A stretch of DNA of 64,000 nt from assembly GCA_032622095.1 (NCBI GenBank), contig CP136066.1, positions 227,360,961 through 227,424,960 of the forward strand, written 5' to 3'. The translations under genes were made by a program, and so were the position numbers. A model generated the notes under the pieces. The model made no database searches, was not told the DNA's origin, and worked only from the letters and a program-made list of their open reading frames with translations. Below are positions 22,224 through 34,266 of the stretch, in pieces. The first letter of the stretch is position 1. The number at the start of each line of letters is the position of its first letter. Source of the stretch: Siphonodentalium dalli (lineage: Eukaryota; Mollusca; Scaphopoda; Gadilida; Siphonodentaliidae).

Positions 22224-25200
22224 GTGAGTTTATTTTTAGATATTCTGGAAGAACACCAGTCTGGAGTAAACTACATACCCACATATCAAAAATAGTATCA
22301 GTATGAATCTGAGTGTATGTTTACATAGACTGGAAGAACACATGAGGCGAGTTTATTGTTGGATATTCTGGAGGAACACGCGAGGTGAGTTTATTTTTTA
22401 GATATTCTGGAAGAACACTCGATGTGAGTTTAGTTCCCAATTAACGCTTTATATACAAAATTAAAGGCCCACTAAATTTTCGAACCCCCAAATAATTTTA
22501 TAAAAAATATAGGCCATATTACATGTATATACCATTTGAAAGAGGAAGCTCCAAAACATTGTGTTATCAACTTATTCGATGCAATAAACTGTGAACTTGT
22601 TGTTTTTGTTGAGATATCGACTGTGATATGTGTTCAAGTTTCATTATTTACAATGGAAGGGGAATAACTATATCTCAAGCCATAGAGTTAATCCCCTTCC
22701 ATTGAATATACGTTTTAGTTGCATCCTGTGAGCCATAACGGGGGAAATCTTTCTATGATTTCAGCTGTTTTCTATTTCTCTATGGGCATCTTCTGAGACA
22801 CAGACGTTTCAAATTATAGTGTTTTAATAACATTTTATGGCATAAATTGTTATTAAAACCGTATATAATGGCACTATAAAAAAAATAATGAATAATGAAT
22901 CGAACTCATGATATCATATCGGAAACTAGCGAAATATACCGAATAAATCGGGTCGTCAATTTCCCTGTCCGCTCAGAGGCCTTTGACATAGTTATAGTAT
23001 CAATATTTTCGAGCATTATTTGTCGCTAAACGCGATGACATATAAACATATAAATGCTCATATGTGTTCCGCAAGTCATTCCGAAGCCATCCATACCTTT
23101 TTTATTTCAACAGATGCGTTTGCGCCCAATTTTTTAACTTTATTCAACAAACGAATTCCAGAAACAATTTTAGTAATTTTCCTCAGGGGCATGTGTTCAT
23201 AACCAAGCTGACCACCATATCTCGTAACACTATGGCCTAATTCCAGTTGATTGCTCACTGCTTGCGTGGACCACATATGGACTGCGTATATCAACATTTA
23301 TATTCATTGGGCTGGAATATTTGTGACTGGTTTATTCTTCATTATAATATATGGGGGTATGATGCCATATTATGCTATTAAATTTTTACTCAACATTATG
23401 ATTATACACAACCAACGAAGATGATGATATGTGAAATTTTTGATTTTTCGCCAGAAAGATCCAGAGATATTCTTTGATGAGTCTCTTGCAATGTTTGCCT
23501 GGATTTATGCAAAACATGTGTCTGCCCCTTAAAATGGTATCTTCTATTATATACACTGACATACACTGCACTTTATATAAAAGGCCCACTTAATTTTCGA
23601 GTCACCGATTATTTTTTTGTATAGTGCCTTCTTATACGGTTTTAATAAATTATAACAATCTATGCCATAAAATATGATTAAAATACTATAATCCATCACC
23701 ATTTTAGAACGTCTGTGTCTCAGAAGGTGCGCATAGAGTAATAGAAAATAGCTGAAATCATACATGCAAACATTTTCCCCGTTACGACTCCCAGAATGCA
23801 ACAGAATTCAAACAACATATTTATTTTCAATAGAAGGGGAATAACTCTATCTTTAAGATATAGAGTTATTCCCCTTCCATTGAAAATAATACATTTGCAC
23901 TACCATTGGGGGGAATTAATTGTTTTTGGACCAATATTTGCATATTTTCCTATTTTCGGTAATTTTTTTGGACTGAAATGGTCATCAGTGGGAAATTTTC
24001 CAACCTTGGGGGGGGGGGGGGGGTGACAGGTTGGAAATTTACAACACTTGGAAAGCTTGTGTCCTGGTCCCCCCCCCCGGCCCACCCGTGGCCAGTCAAA
24101 AACTGCTAGTTAATTTAAGAAAACAATATTGTCATACATTTGGTCAACATTGTAATTGGAATTGTCGTCAGTTGGAAATTTTCCAACCGAAGTTGGCGTG
24201 CCAGGTTTGAAATGTCCAACTCGAGGAAGGCTTGAGGCTAGTCTAGATACTAGGATTTTGCGATTTTCTTGTTCAGATTTCAGAATTTTCGCACACCGGT
24301 TTAACAAATTTCCAACACTAGGAAAGCTTCAGTTGAGGCCAGTCTAGATGCTAGGATTTGCTATTTTCTTGTAAAGTTTTCAAAATTTTCTCACACCGGG
24401 CCGAACAACCATGGTCGGCCCGGTGTGTCATTGTCTGTAGCCCGTAGCCGTGTGCATTTGTCTGTAGTTAGACCATTAGATGTTAGGATTTATGCAATTT
24501 TCAGGTTAAAATATCTGAATGTCCATTGCAAAACTTGTGTTTGGTCTGATTCTGATTCAAGGGGGCGGGGGGGGGGGGGGGGGGGGGGGGTGTAGTTGTG
24601 ATATATTTTACATAATGTGTAATTTGATTTAAACAATATTTATTAGCCCCAATATTACATTTATGATGAACAACATTTAGATGATGGAAACATGAGTAGA
24701 ATAGAAAAGGGGAAGAGGATTTAGCAGCAAGCAGATATGTGCTTTTGTTGAGCTATCTCCTCAGACAAGTAGAAAAATTGTAGAAATCAAGGAAGATCGA
24801 GCGAATGGCAAGTGGTCGAGTTAGAGAAACAATAGGTTTAAGAAGTGATGGTATATTAATATTATGATGTACAGACGAGTTTACAATAAGTGTTGAAATG
24901 ATAAATAAGCTTGTGTGGATAATAATGAGAGGGGTGTATTCACAAGGAATACGAGACAGAGATAGGTGAAGCGATAGAAATAAAGAGCTTGTATGTGAAA
25001 GAAAAGTCGGTACCACTGTTATGAACATTTTTAGACTAACTTGTGGAAAGAATTATTTATTTATTATAATGTGTAATTTGACCTGGGGGTTCGAAAAAGT
25101 GGGCCTTTAATTTTTTTGTTTGTATGTTTATTTATGTTTATGTATGTTTTCCATGTTTCAGCTTTTCGTATAAGACTCAGCTTCGCCATATTCTCAATGA

Positions 25201-28200
25201 TTGGGCGGTGGACTCGAGTTACCTTCGAGAGCGATACGGCACGGTGCAGGACATCCTGGCTCATCGGATGGCTATACCTGAAAATAAATACATCAGATTC
25301 AACCCAAACATCACCAGGGCCAACCTCGCAGAGTAAGTTTGCATCATACATCGATAAAATTCTAGTATGTTATAGCCAGTCTACAACGTTAAAAATTTAC
25401 TCAGAGAACCAAAACGTAGAACCAGTATTTGATTCTCCGTTGTGTATATCCAAAATTTATCGAAAGTCCCTACATGTATTATACACTAGAATGATTTCAG
25501 TTAAAAAAAATATATAGCATTTATTTACATGTGTGTCCGGGATCCCATCTCGGATGACTTAAAGGTACTCAATCCAACCAGACGGTCCCCATATCATCAA
25601 GTTACAACAACAACAACAACAACAACAACTGCAACAACAACAACAACAACATTTATTTACGCTTTTGTTATCAGAATCGATTAATTACAACAAAATAATG
25701 CTAACCGCTGTCAACTATGGTATAAAATTTCCCAAAACGTATTATTTATCAACATGTTGTTCAACGAAATATAGCCGTATTATCACTTGCGTATCCCGAA
25801 TGGCCGTATTACCACTTGATTTTAGAGTTATTCATCTTCATGCGCAATTTGTCCCAGACCATCGGTTTGCCGGCTCTTTTCTGGATCACAAATAATTATA
25901 CATTTCGAGAAATAACAAATTTCAAAAATGGATAGCTGATCACTGAGCTTTGATGGGTGTGTCCTCGATTCGGATCAAATACCTTTCACCCAAAGCCAAA
26001 GAAATAGTCATTTGGGAGCGTTAATTCGGATTATGCATCTTTAAAATCGGCGAAAGGGGGTCTATATGCTCAGTACTACAAGTGCAAATAAATAGACACA
26101 AGTCAAGCCCTGCTGATGTTTTGTACTAAATCTTGAATCTGGAATAGATGTTAAATTTGTCATAAATTATTCCGAGTTGAAGGCACGGGCGGCGTTCGTT
26201 GCAGGAATATTCATATTTTTCAAATCGCCATCAACAGAAGCAATATTAAAAAATATATAGTTTTGTTCATATGCCAAACATAATCAGCACGTAAATAGTA
26301 TAGTGTCGTCAAGACATACGATGGTGAATGTAAACAAGATCCTGCTCGTGTTACATAAATTTTGCTTCTGTTTACATAACACACATTACATAACCTCTTC
26401 CACTAAAGTATATTCGCTAAAGCTCGGCTCGAATCGAATTCAGTGCACTCGGTTAATATATTTCGTTTATAATTGCGACTCATTATAGATCCCCCATATC
26501 TAATTTGAGATACAAATATATTATTAAAAATATATATTTATTGCTGTAAAGCATAGCAAGTTGTTGTCGATTTTTTGCGCATTTTGACTGGTCCTTGACC
26601 CAATTGAGCAACAGCCAAATTCGCAATCTCCATACAGTTGCGTCCCTGTGCCATGCTTCGCGTCCCGGAACGCATACCAGTGACTGGTTCGCTGACAGAA
26701 CTTGCCAAATTCGTAGTAACATTATCCTTAGAGTTGTAGTAGGACTCGAGGGGGTCAGGTTACTACGATTTCAGATTGTTGCAGCTTTCGACCAGGAACC
26801 AGTCTTTTCAACAAGAATACTTGTAGTACCTCGAATTAGACATTTAGAGAGTACTGTTGCTGTCAAATTTCGCGCGACAGACTTGTCCCTGTCTTTGTTC
26901 ACCGAAAAGTTTAAAACGTAGTAACCTGACCATTTATGTGGAGGTATAGGGTGCTTAGACCCTTAGAGTGGTAGTAAGGGGTGTCGGCCCAATTTACCCG
27001 CATCCCTGTCACATGTGGCTCGATATGTTTTTCAGGAGGTTGCGACATTTTAGAACAAAAGGAACTTGGCGGGAGGATTATTATTATAACAGTCTGCTAT
27101 ATGGTCTCGCCACACACATCATTGAACATCTGGGAGGGAACACATTCGAAGCGTTAGTCACCGAACGAATATTCAACCCCCTCGGGATGACGAAATCGAC
27201 GTTTGGCACGACGGCCGATTTCGATAATATTGACGTCGCCAAGCCGTATTTACAGTGGCGCAGTGGCAATTATGGTTCGATATCTTGGGACTTTGTCAGG
27301 TGAGTATTGTTTTAATTCTTTATTACATGATTGTTCCTAGAGTATGTAGTATTATTGCTGATCCATATTCGAAATCCGTTTCCATACTCATCTCGTCGAC
27401 GTCAAATTTTAATGACGCACGGTACATGACGTTTGCCTCAACCATGAAACCGGAACTATAAAATAAAAGCATCATCACACATGAAAAAGCAGGCTCTGTA
27501 GGTTACAAACATTATTTTCCATATGCGACAGTGTTAACTAGAGGTGCCGCCGACCATGGGTTAAGCCTATTTGAACTTCAAGCGGTCAATTTTCCCTTAG
27601 AATGTCATCCTCTGCACCAGTCTGTGACAACAAACGCGCTCTTTTCGTTATTTTTTTCAAACGATAATCTTGCATTTCCACAACTATCCCATTTACTGCA
27701 CAAAAATCAGCAGCATAAAAATACCCAGACCCCTTCCATAACTTCGGGACCCCAACAGACTCTTCCTGGACATCTAAATATACATGATCGCCATTTTTAC
27801 GTAGGCCATGATTTTCTGTTCCCGGGTAGGGAAATTTCCCTAAATCATTATCAACCAATCAGCAGCCAGATTTTGTTTTATGCTGACTACACAAATTCAA
27901 GAAGCGTAACTCTATATAATTAGTTGCTTGTAACCTATCTGAGCCTAAATAAACATTGTAAGCCTTCTGCGCTAACACTCGTGCCGTATCAACAAACCCA
28001 TTAACACACTCGTGCCGTATCAACAAACCCATTAACACACTCGTGCCGTATCAACAAACACATTAACACACTCGTGCCGTATCAACAAACCCATTAACAC
28101 ACTCGTGCCGTATCAACAAACACATTAACACACTCGTGCCGTATCAACAAACACATTAACACACTCGTGCCGTATCAACAAACACATTAACACACTCGTG

Positions 28201-31200
28201 CCGTATCAACAAACACATTAGCACACTCGTGCCGTATCAACAAACACATTAACACACTCGTGCCGCATCAACAAACCCACTAACACACTCGTGCCGTATC
28301 AACAAACACATTAACACACTCGTGCCGTATCAACAAACCCATTAACACACTCGTGCCGTATCAACAAACCCATTAACACACTCGTGCCGCATCAACAAAC
28401 CCATTAACACACTCGTGCCGCATCAACAAACACATTAATACACTCGTGCCGCATCAACAAACACATTAACACACTCGTGCCGCATCAACAAACCCATTAA
28501 CACACTCGTGCCGCATCAACAAACCCATTAACACACCCGTGCCGCATCAACAAACACATTAACATACTCGTGTCGCATCAACAAACACATTAATACACTC
28601 GTGCCGCACCAACAAACACATTAATACACTCGTGCCGCATCAACAAACACATTAATACACTCGTGTCGCATCAACAAACCCATTAACACACCCGTGCCGC
28701 ATCAACAAACCCATTAACACACTCGTGCCGCATCAACAAACACATTAATACACTCGTGCCGCATCAACAAACCCATTAACACACTCGTGCCGCATCAACA
28801 AACCCATTAACACACTCGTGCCGCACCAACAAACCCATTAACACACCCGTGCCGCATCAACAAACACATTAACACACTCGTGCCGCATCAACAAACCCAT
28901 CAACACACTCGTGCGCATCAACAAACACATTAACACACCCGTGCCGCATCAACAAACCCATTAACACACTCGTGCCGCATCAACAAACACATTAATACAC
29001 TCGTGCCGCATCAACAAACCCATTAACACACTCGTGCCGCATCAACAAACCCATTAACACACTCGTGCCGCATCAACAAACACATTAACACACTCGTGCC
29101 GCATCAACAAACACATTAATACACTCGTGCCGCATCAACAAACCCATTAACACACTCGTGCCGCATCAACAAACCCATTAGCACACTCGTGTCGCATCAA
29201 CAAACCCATTAACACACTCGTGCCGCATCAACAAACACATTAATACACTCGTGCCGCATCAACAAACACATTAATACACTCGTGCCGTATCAACAATCCC
29301 ATTAACACACTCGTGCCGCATCACACCCATGTTGTTCTGTGTAATTATTTACTAAACTGATTCTCCCATAATTAAAAAAAAACATGATCCATAATTCATC
29401 CAGAGGTCCGGATGTTCAGGAAATATAAGCAGAAATGCCCGGATGTTCAGGAAATATAAGCAGAAGTGCAGAACGTACGATTCCTCTATGTTGGTATATA
29501 AGTACATGTATTTAGATAAAAACATTATTTCAACAAACGGCCACATGGAAATGTTCACATAATATGTTCAACAACCGATATATGACTATAAATAGTCCTG
29601 TGCAATGCATTCTCTTATATATGCGAGTCGACCATATGTCGCATCGTATATATAAGATAATGCATTGGCCTAACAGATTTTATACCTTTTTTTTATTATT
29701 GTTAAGTGCCGAAAAGGATAAACATGGCAACCGTTTAGGAAGTCATGAATCAAGCGCTAGCAACTGATGACGCTTCCGGTGTCATTTCAACCTTTCCAAA
29801 ATATGGGAACTCTTTGTTAACTTTCAAAATTATCTATTTTGGCTATTCAACTTTACTTTGGTATGTACGTTCCAAATCTTTTCCAAATTTCTGTAAACCG
29901 CTCCTGGGTCATGCCTCACAAATCTTGTATCATGATGGAAGGGGAAACCTGTATCTGTACAAATTGGGCAACAGAACCATAAACCACCCCCATATCTTTA
30001 ATATGCTTTACAGCTACGTTCCGTTTCCATCATGATATTCACACACCCGTTTTATGCACATATTACATGAAAAATTATATTTATAGCGACAGAATTATCA
30101 GTCATTTTACTACTCTATATCCTTTGTTGACTTATAGATAGCCGAGGGTTCGCCATCGGTTACCAGTCGATCGTTCATACTAGTATTTTCCTGCTAGCCC
30201 GTGGGGTCGGTATGGTGCTATCCACCCAGTTTGTAGTTAATAGGTCTTGATATCCCCTTTGCCATTTGGCATAAACCATAAAACATGATAGGGTTAATAG
30301 TCCCACCAATGCAGGTCATACATATTACACTGTTTATATTTGATTAATTTAGATTATACCCGTTTTCTCCTCGAATGAGATATGGATGATTATTTTCACG
30401 AGTCGCTATATATAATCCTTGTATCTCGCGAGAGGAGAAGTACTGTAGGCTACTCAGAAAAGATAAATGTTGTGTTTATTATATTTTCTATACCAGTTTG
30501 TTACGACCCAGATCGCAATGAAACAAGTGGTTAGATATAACACGTTTTCAAAGATACACCCCATCCATGTTTGTTAAAATAATGCGCAAGGACACCGAAT
30601 GACCCAAAAAATGAGACGTCATGACGCAGTGCTGAGAGTGGAATAACACGTTTTATTATATACTTGCCCATGAATTATAAGGTTTTAGCAGTGAGATATA
30701 AGTGATATCCCACTAGTGATATATCGATATCTCACTGGTATTATTGCATCTGAATGAACCGGACTACAATTGAACATGATCAGAAAGATCTGACAGGAGC
30801 TGTGTGTTAAATTAATTAAATCTGAACTTGACACCATTATTCCCTAAATTAATGTTTTAAATATGGGACTATTTTTTGGGCGTAATGTGTCAGCTTGAAA
30901 TTTCTGATGTATTGACATTCATTGGGGGCCATAGGCAAGTAACTAAAGTATATAATAAACAGAATATCCACACTTTTTCAGTGGATATGGCTAAAGCCAC
31001 TCGTGGAAATTCAATGTTTTGTCACCACTCATGAGATATAACCCATATCCACTCAAAAAGTGTGGATATCCTCTATTTATTATACGCTCAACAGTATTTT
31101 TCGGTATCGACTCAAACACACTAGATATGCTCTATTTATTATATTTTCATCAACTTTTAACTATTCTCAGCACTACGCCATGCCGTCATACTTCCCTTGT

Positions 31201-33261
31201 GCTTTAGTTTAACATACATGGCTGATGACAGTGTCAGGGTGCTAATTTTTGGACAATTATTTCATTGTTTATCTTCATTGATTTGACTGTATCAGAGGTT
31301 CGTTTCTATAGTATTCGCGTTAAGTTCGATTCTTTGTTAGATTTGGCTTTCTCGCAATTCCGACCTTTTCTTTGTATTATTAATAATCTGGCTTTTCATA
31401 TGCAACGTGTCAATTCTTGACCAAGCATGTGCTCATGCATTAATCACCATTCTTCGCACGTATTCTTAGCTTTACTTTCAATAATTAATTATGCCACTGT
31501 GTTGATCGGATATTTATAATGCAAATCTGTTAATCGAATCCCGCGTCGTTAATTCACACATGTGCTGATGTGCATGCTTTGTATATAAGAATTTGTAAAA
31601 CTGTGATATGTTACTTTATATTCCGGAACTCCGCTATTCAGTCACGTTTTCACATATTACAACCGGAGTTCCGATTGTTTGTTGTGGACCGCTTCCAACT
31701 AACCGGAATGTCCGTATATTTCTATTGTGAAAATAAATGCTAATTCCCCAGAAAGACGCAACTTTGATTCAACCCGAAATCAGCTCTATCAAAACAGTGT
31801 TGGGGTCCAAATGGGGGTGTTGGTAACCCATTTATGATGGGAGCTGCGCTGGTTCAGCAGTAAAGATCCTATGCCAGTCCATTCTCCCATAGGTAGCCTC
31901 CCATATATAAAAGCATGCACTGGCCTACAAAGTCAAGGTAAATAGTGTTACGCCAATGGATTCTCTTACATATGTGATGCTCCCTATGGGAGAAATATTT
32001 CAGGAAGCTCCAGTGATGGAAGGGTTAAAGTTTCATTTTCAAACCAATAATATAATTCTTGTTGAGAGTGATACAATAACCACGTCGTCACGTGGCTCAC
32101 GTATAGTTGAATTTGTACTTTTACCTTGCAGAAAATGGGCGTATATGGTGGGATCCGGTGGTATTTTCAGCAACGCTAACGACATGGCTAAATGGTTGCT
32201 CTTCCAGCTTAGCAACGGGGCAGATCAAAACGGGAATCTCGTGATGAGTCCGGATGTTCTCGGAAAATCTCACGAGATGAGCCTCGCGATAAAAGCCGAC
32301 CATCTGACGACCTACTTCCAGCGCCCTCTGGTGCCGGTAACTCGGAGCAAAGACGCCAACGCCCTCGGGTGGCAACTCGGATACTACCGCGGTGAGAACA
32401 TATATTAAAGTGATTATTAAAGGTACACAATCCGATTCGATGGTCCTCCGTATCATCAGATTTCAACAACAACAACAACAACTCTAGTATATTTTTCTCA
32501 AAACGTGTTATATATCAACATTTTGTTCAACGCAAATTGGTATATTCAAATATTCCAGGTGGTGAAAAATAAATTTAAAACATCGATATCGGATATCTCT
32601 GAACTCTGATGGGTGGGTTCCTCGACTCGAATCACTATTATTGTTTACCCGAAACCAAAGAAATAGTAATTTAGGAGAGTTAATTCGGATTATGTATTCA
32701 TATACACGTACATTTTCAGGGTACCGAACGATAGTCCACAGCGGCACGACACACGGGTACCGGACCCTTATTACTCTAATCCCGGACATGAACCTGGGTA
32801 TTTACACGGCGTTTACTGGAGGGGACCGAGCCTACATCTACCGGACCGTGCTACACAACTACATCGCTGACGTATATCTCAACGAGACACCGTGGTTAAA
32901 TACTACAACGGGCTGCAGCTTCGGCACAGTCCCACAGAGAAAGAAGCGTTCGGTTGCTAGGCGATCAGTTCCCGTGCGACCTCTGGCGGACTACGTCGGA
33001 GTTTATACAAATCGAGGGTACGGCGACATCAAGGTGACTTTGTCTCAGACTGGCGATGTACTGGCTCTGAGTTATGGATTCGTTGATTACGTGCTTATGG
33101 CATTGGGCGGAGATAGTTTCTATGGCGACGCAATTGGCATAGCATACTTTATGAATGTCGACGAGTTTCAGTTTAGTGTTTCTGGGAGTTCACAGATTCC
33201 GAATAGAATTACTGTTCCTGAATACGAGCCTAACTTTCCGCCGGTGTTTTCGAGAACGTGA
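21922..33261 (+). CDS. Secreted serine beta-lactamase-like protein (LACTB/gigasin-6 type), 5 exons, 512 aa
   Basis: Five exons join in phase: 21922-22223, 25162-25332, 27036-27299, 32132-32391 and 32720-33261. All introns are GT-AG, and the coding total is 1539 nt with a TGA stop. The N-terminus (MFRFDFTATVISMLLLSIYLC) reads as a signal peptide, so a secreted or extracellular protein is likely. Class C beta-lactamase/DD-peptidase-fold motifs appear in order: S82-L-T-K85 (nucleophile and general base, exon 1), a Y-Y-N176 motif in 'DYYYNSLLYG' (exon 3), and H339-S-G341 replacing the bacterial K-T-G (exon 5). The 'TVQDILAHR' stretch is also typical of the family. Animal relatives include mitochondrial LACTB and the oyster shell-matrix protein gigasin-6. 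The signal peptide favours the latter group. The substrate is unknown. Introns rule out bacterial contamination. Confidence 0.9.
22198..22440 (+). repeat. Tandemly duplicated exon-1 end and splice donor
   Basis: The block TTGGATATTCTGGAGGAACA with its following donor GAG|GTGAGTTTAT occurs at the true exon end and again, nearly identical, at about 22356-22395. Weaker copies (ATATTCTGGAAGAACAC) lie near 22239, 22327 and 22404. Each is followed by a donor-like or decayed donor word. Confidence 0.8.
22462..23890. repeat. Inverted-repeat element in intron 1
   Basis: Segments 22630-22890 and 23600-23890 are inverted copies. Both contain a small hairpin of GGAAGGGGAATAACT arms, 'agctgaaatcat', 'gacgttc/gaacgtc' and 'atgccataaaat'. 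The termini include GGCCCACT..ATTTTCGA words. 22900-23010 holds a block ('aataaatcgggtcgtcaat', 'ctcagaggcctttgac') also present inside the MITE at 42889-43238. Confidence 0.65.
23990..24400. repeat. Diverged short tandem repeats in intron 1
   Basis: Alternating 'ggaaattttccaac', 'aggaaagcttsaggcyagtctagat' and 'gattttcttgt..ttcaaaattttc' blocks recur at a period of about 125-135 bp. G- and C-runs lie at 24008-24022 and 24070-24078. Confidence 0.5.
24393..24428. other. Perfect GC-rich hairpin
   Basis: CACACCGGGCCGA, a 10-nt loop, then the exact complement, in the middle of intron 1. It would form a very stable stem in the pre-mRNA. Confidence 0.7.
25162..25332 (+). CDS. Beta-lactamase-like gene, exon 2
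   Basis: Acceptor CATGTTTCAG|CTTTTCG, donor GCAGA|GTAAGT. Encodes about residues 101-158, including TVQDILAHR. Phases match exons 1 and 3. Confidence 0.85.
25563..26040. mobile_element. TTAA-flanked MITE (478 bp) in intron 2
   Basis: Flanked on both sides by TTAA (25559-25562, 26041-26044). It begins AGGTACTCAATCC and ends GGATTATGCATCT, imperfect inverted repeats. It includes a (CAA)n run at about 25603-25650. TTAA duplication suggests piggyBac-like mobilisation. Related copies are at 32421-32697 and 47874-48110. Confidence 0.7.
26753..26931. mobile_element. Small MITE-like inverted repeat in intron 2
   Basis: GGTCAGGTTACTACG at 26753 and its exact complement ending at 26931 enclose about 150 bp. 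No clear target duplication. An ORF overlapping it is incidental. Confidence 0.5.
27036..27299 (+). CDS. Beta-lactamase-like gene, exon 3
   Basis: Acceptor GTTTTTCAG|GAGGTTG, donor TTGTCAG|GTGAGT. Encodes about residues 158-246 with the Y-x-N motif (DYYYNSLLYGLA) and the 'FNPLGMTKSTFG' segment typical of the family. Confidence 0.88.
27491..27946. mobile_element. 456-bp MITE in intron 3
   Basis: About 20-bp imperfect terminal inverted repeats (AGGCTCTGTAGGTTACAAAC, and the complement of AGGCTCAGATAGGTTACAAG). Open frames exist on both strands (90 and 130 codons) but no domain is recognised. No target duplication was identified. Confidence 0.6.
27970..29330 (+). repeat. 31-bp minisatellite, ~44 copies, in intron 3
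   Basis: Unit CACACTCGTGCCGYATCAAC followed by AAACMCATTAA. The first about 13 copies almost all carry CCGTATC, whereas nearly all later copies carry CCGCATC. A second variant position (CCC or CAC) is mixed throughout. The spacers are as long as the unit, with no CRISPR-like unique spacers. Confidence 0.97.
29403..29470 (+). repeat. 34-bp direct duplication
   Basis: Two adjacent copies of a unit containing CCGGATGTTCAGGAAATATA followed by AGCAGAA. Confidence 0.8.
29603..29668. mobile_element. Solo FB-tip hairpin in intron 3
   Basis: Same ~66-bp palindrome family as 13081 and 13228: CAATGCATTCTCTTATATAT arm, GAGTCGACC centre and the complement with a few mismatches. Confidence 0.8.
30950..31084. 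mobile_element. Palindromic MITE in intron 3
   Basis: Arms of about 40 bp containing ATATCCACACTTTTTCAGTG and its near-complement, enclosing a short loop. The outer part reads TATAATAAA on one side and its complement on the other. Confidence 0.7.
31874..31923. mobile_element. Shortened FB-tip-like hairpin
   Basis: CCAGTCCATTCTCCCATA arm with its imperfect complement (TATATAAAAGCATGCACTGG). A related half copy follows at 31953-31985. Diverged relative of the CCAATGCATTCTC family, 150-260 bp upstream of exon 4. Confidence 0.6.
32132..32391 (+). CDS. Beta-lactamase-like gene, exon 4
   Basis: Acceptor TTACCTTGCAG|AAAATGG, donor CCGCG|GTGAGA. Encodes about residues 246-333 with the 'GSGGIFSNANDMAKWLLFQL' block that follows the active site in this family. 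Confidence 0.88.
32421..32697. mobile_element. TTAA MITE copy forming most of intron 4
   Basis: Related to 25563-26040 (AGGTACACAATCC start after TTAA at 32417, (CAA)n, 'tatcaacattttgttcaac', 'ttaattcggattatg' end). It fills about 277 of the 328 nt of intron 4 and ends 22 bp before the acceptor. Confidence 0.7.
32720..33261 (+). CDS. Beta-lactamase-like gene, exon 5
   Basis: Acceptor ACATTTTCAG|GGTACCG. Encodes residues 333-512 starting at the H-S-G motif, followed by a C-terminal beta-rich region with a basic RKKRSVARR patch at about residues 406-415 that could be a furin-type cleavage site. Stop TGA at 33259. Confidence 0.9.
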
Positions 33262-33269
33262 CTGCTCTG

Positions 33270-33275
33270 AATAAA
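33270..33275 (+). promoter_or_regulatory. Polyadenylation signal
   Basis: AATAAA 9 bp after the stop codon of the beta-lactamase-like gene. The cleavage site would fall near 33290. Confidence 0.5.
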
Positions 33276-34020
33276 TATAAATCGTACATGTTTTCGTCTG
33301 TAGACCTGGAATTTTAAATTAAAATCAGTATAAGACAACAATAATTATGTGTACATGTATTACTAGTAACTTCAAAGGTTTAAAAACTATTTTGACTTGG
33401 GGAAACCTCTTTTGTCTGTAGAAAAGTAACATTTTGTCGGGTTTGACGTGCAACAGAAGCGGCATTAGGAAGTGCCCCGAATACAGTATTCCACAGGTTT
33501 CAACGGAAAACAGTCATAAAAGTTGTTGAAACGCTGACTACAAGTATATCAACTTTCTTTCAAATTCCACCAAACCCCGCGTAGAAAAGACCCAATGTCC
33601 CATGCACGGTATATCACGTGATACCTCTGATATGCACCTTGCTTTAAACACATATAGAAAGCTCACTCAGTATTATCTTGGACTAATATTAGTCCCAGGT
33701 ATTATGATCTTATCTTGTCTTCATAAATCCCTGCGTTTATTTGTTCGCAGCACCTCTGATTCAGTTGAGTCAAGAGTAATTTTCGATTTCTTTGACTTGA
33801 ATTCTTTATGTGCACTGACTAGTCTGAATTTCATACAATGATTATGATCGGTATGGAACTGGAATAATGAAAATGGAATCTTCTACAGCAACTAACATCT
33901 GGTAATGATTGAGGAGCGAATGCTTTGGAGCACCCCAATATATTGTCTGTTCCACATCTCAATAGAATTTAACATCAACTGATCCGTGTGTAGGCCTATC
34001 ATCTCCGCTATTACTGACAT
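33276..34020. other. Intergenic, no gene seen
   Basis: No ORF, repeat or motif supported between the end of the beta-lactamase-like gene and the retroelement remnant. Confidence 0.4.
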
Positions 34021-34258
34021 TCAACTGTCCAATATGAGTTGAGTTAATAGAGTATAATCTGCCAGTACATGTATGTTAGTAAGAGTAGAGTCAGGGAGAA
34101 TAAATTGCAGTTTTCTGCTTGCCCTCTCTCTCGCGTCACTCATTCGGTCATGCCTGCATGCTGTTAGAAAGTGATCCCTTGTTTCTTCTCCATCTTTACA
34201 CAGTTGACACACCGAACTCCCCTTTTGCTGATCTATTTTTCTGGAACTCAGAAGTCTT
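34021..34258 (-). pseudogene. LINE remnant: C-terminal zinc-knuckle region
   Basis: The minus-strand frame ends with a Cys/His knuckle, VCQLCKDGEETRDHFLTAC, typical of the end of non-LTR retrotransposon ORF2 proteins, followed by about 45 residues and a stop at 34021. The reading frame continues into an inserted palindromic element at 34267, which supplied spurious upstream codons. This is the 3' end of the element whose RT core lies at 42312-43641. Confidence 0.75.
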
Positions 34259-34266
34259 GACCCATA

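Noticed and set aside
26595-26921. 108-codon ORF in intron 2
   Set aside because: Overlaps a 179-bp inverted repeat and lies in an intron. No recognisable domain.
27970-29330. CRISPR-like array
   Set aside because: Units are contiguous 31-bp repeats without unique spacers, within an animal intron.
21922-33261. Bacterial contamination or horizontal transfer of a beta-lactamase
   Set aside because: Five exons with proper introns, a signal peptide and animal-type HSG motif fit the metazoan LACTB/gigasin group.
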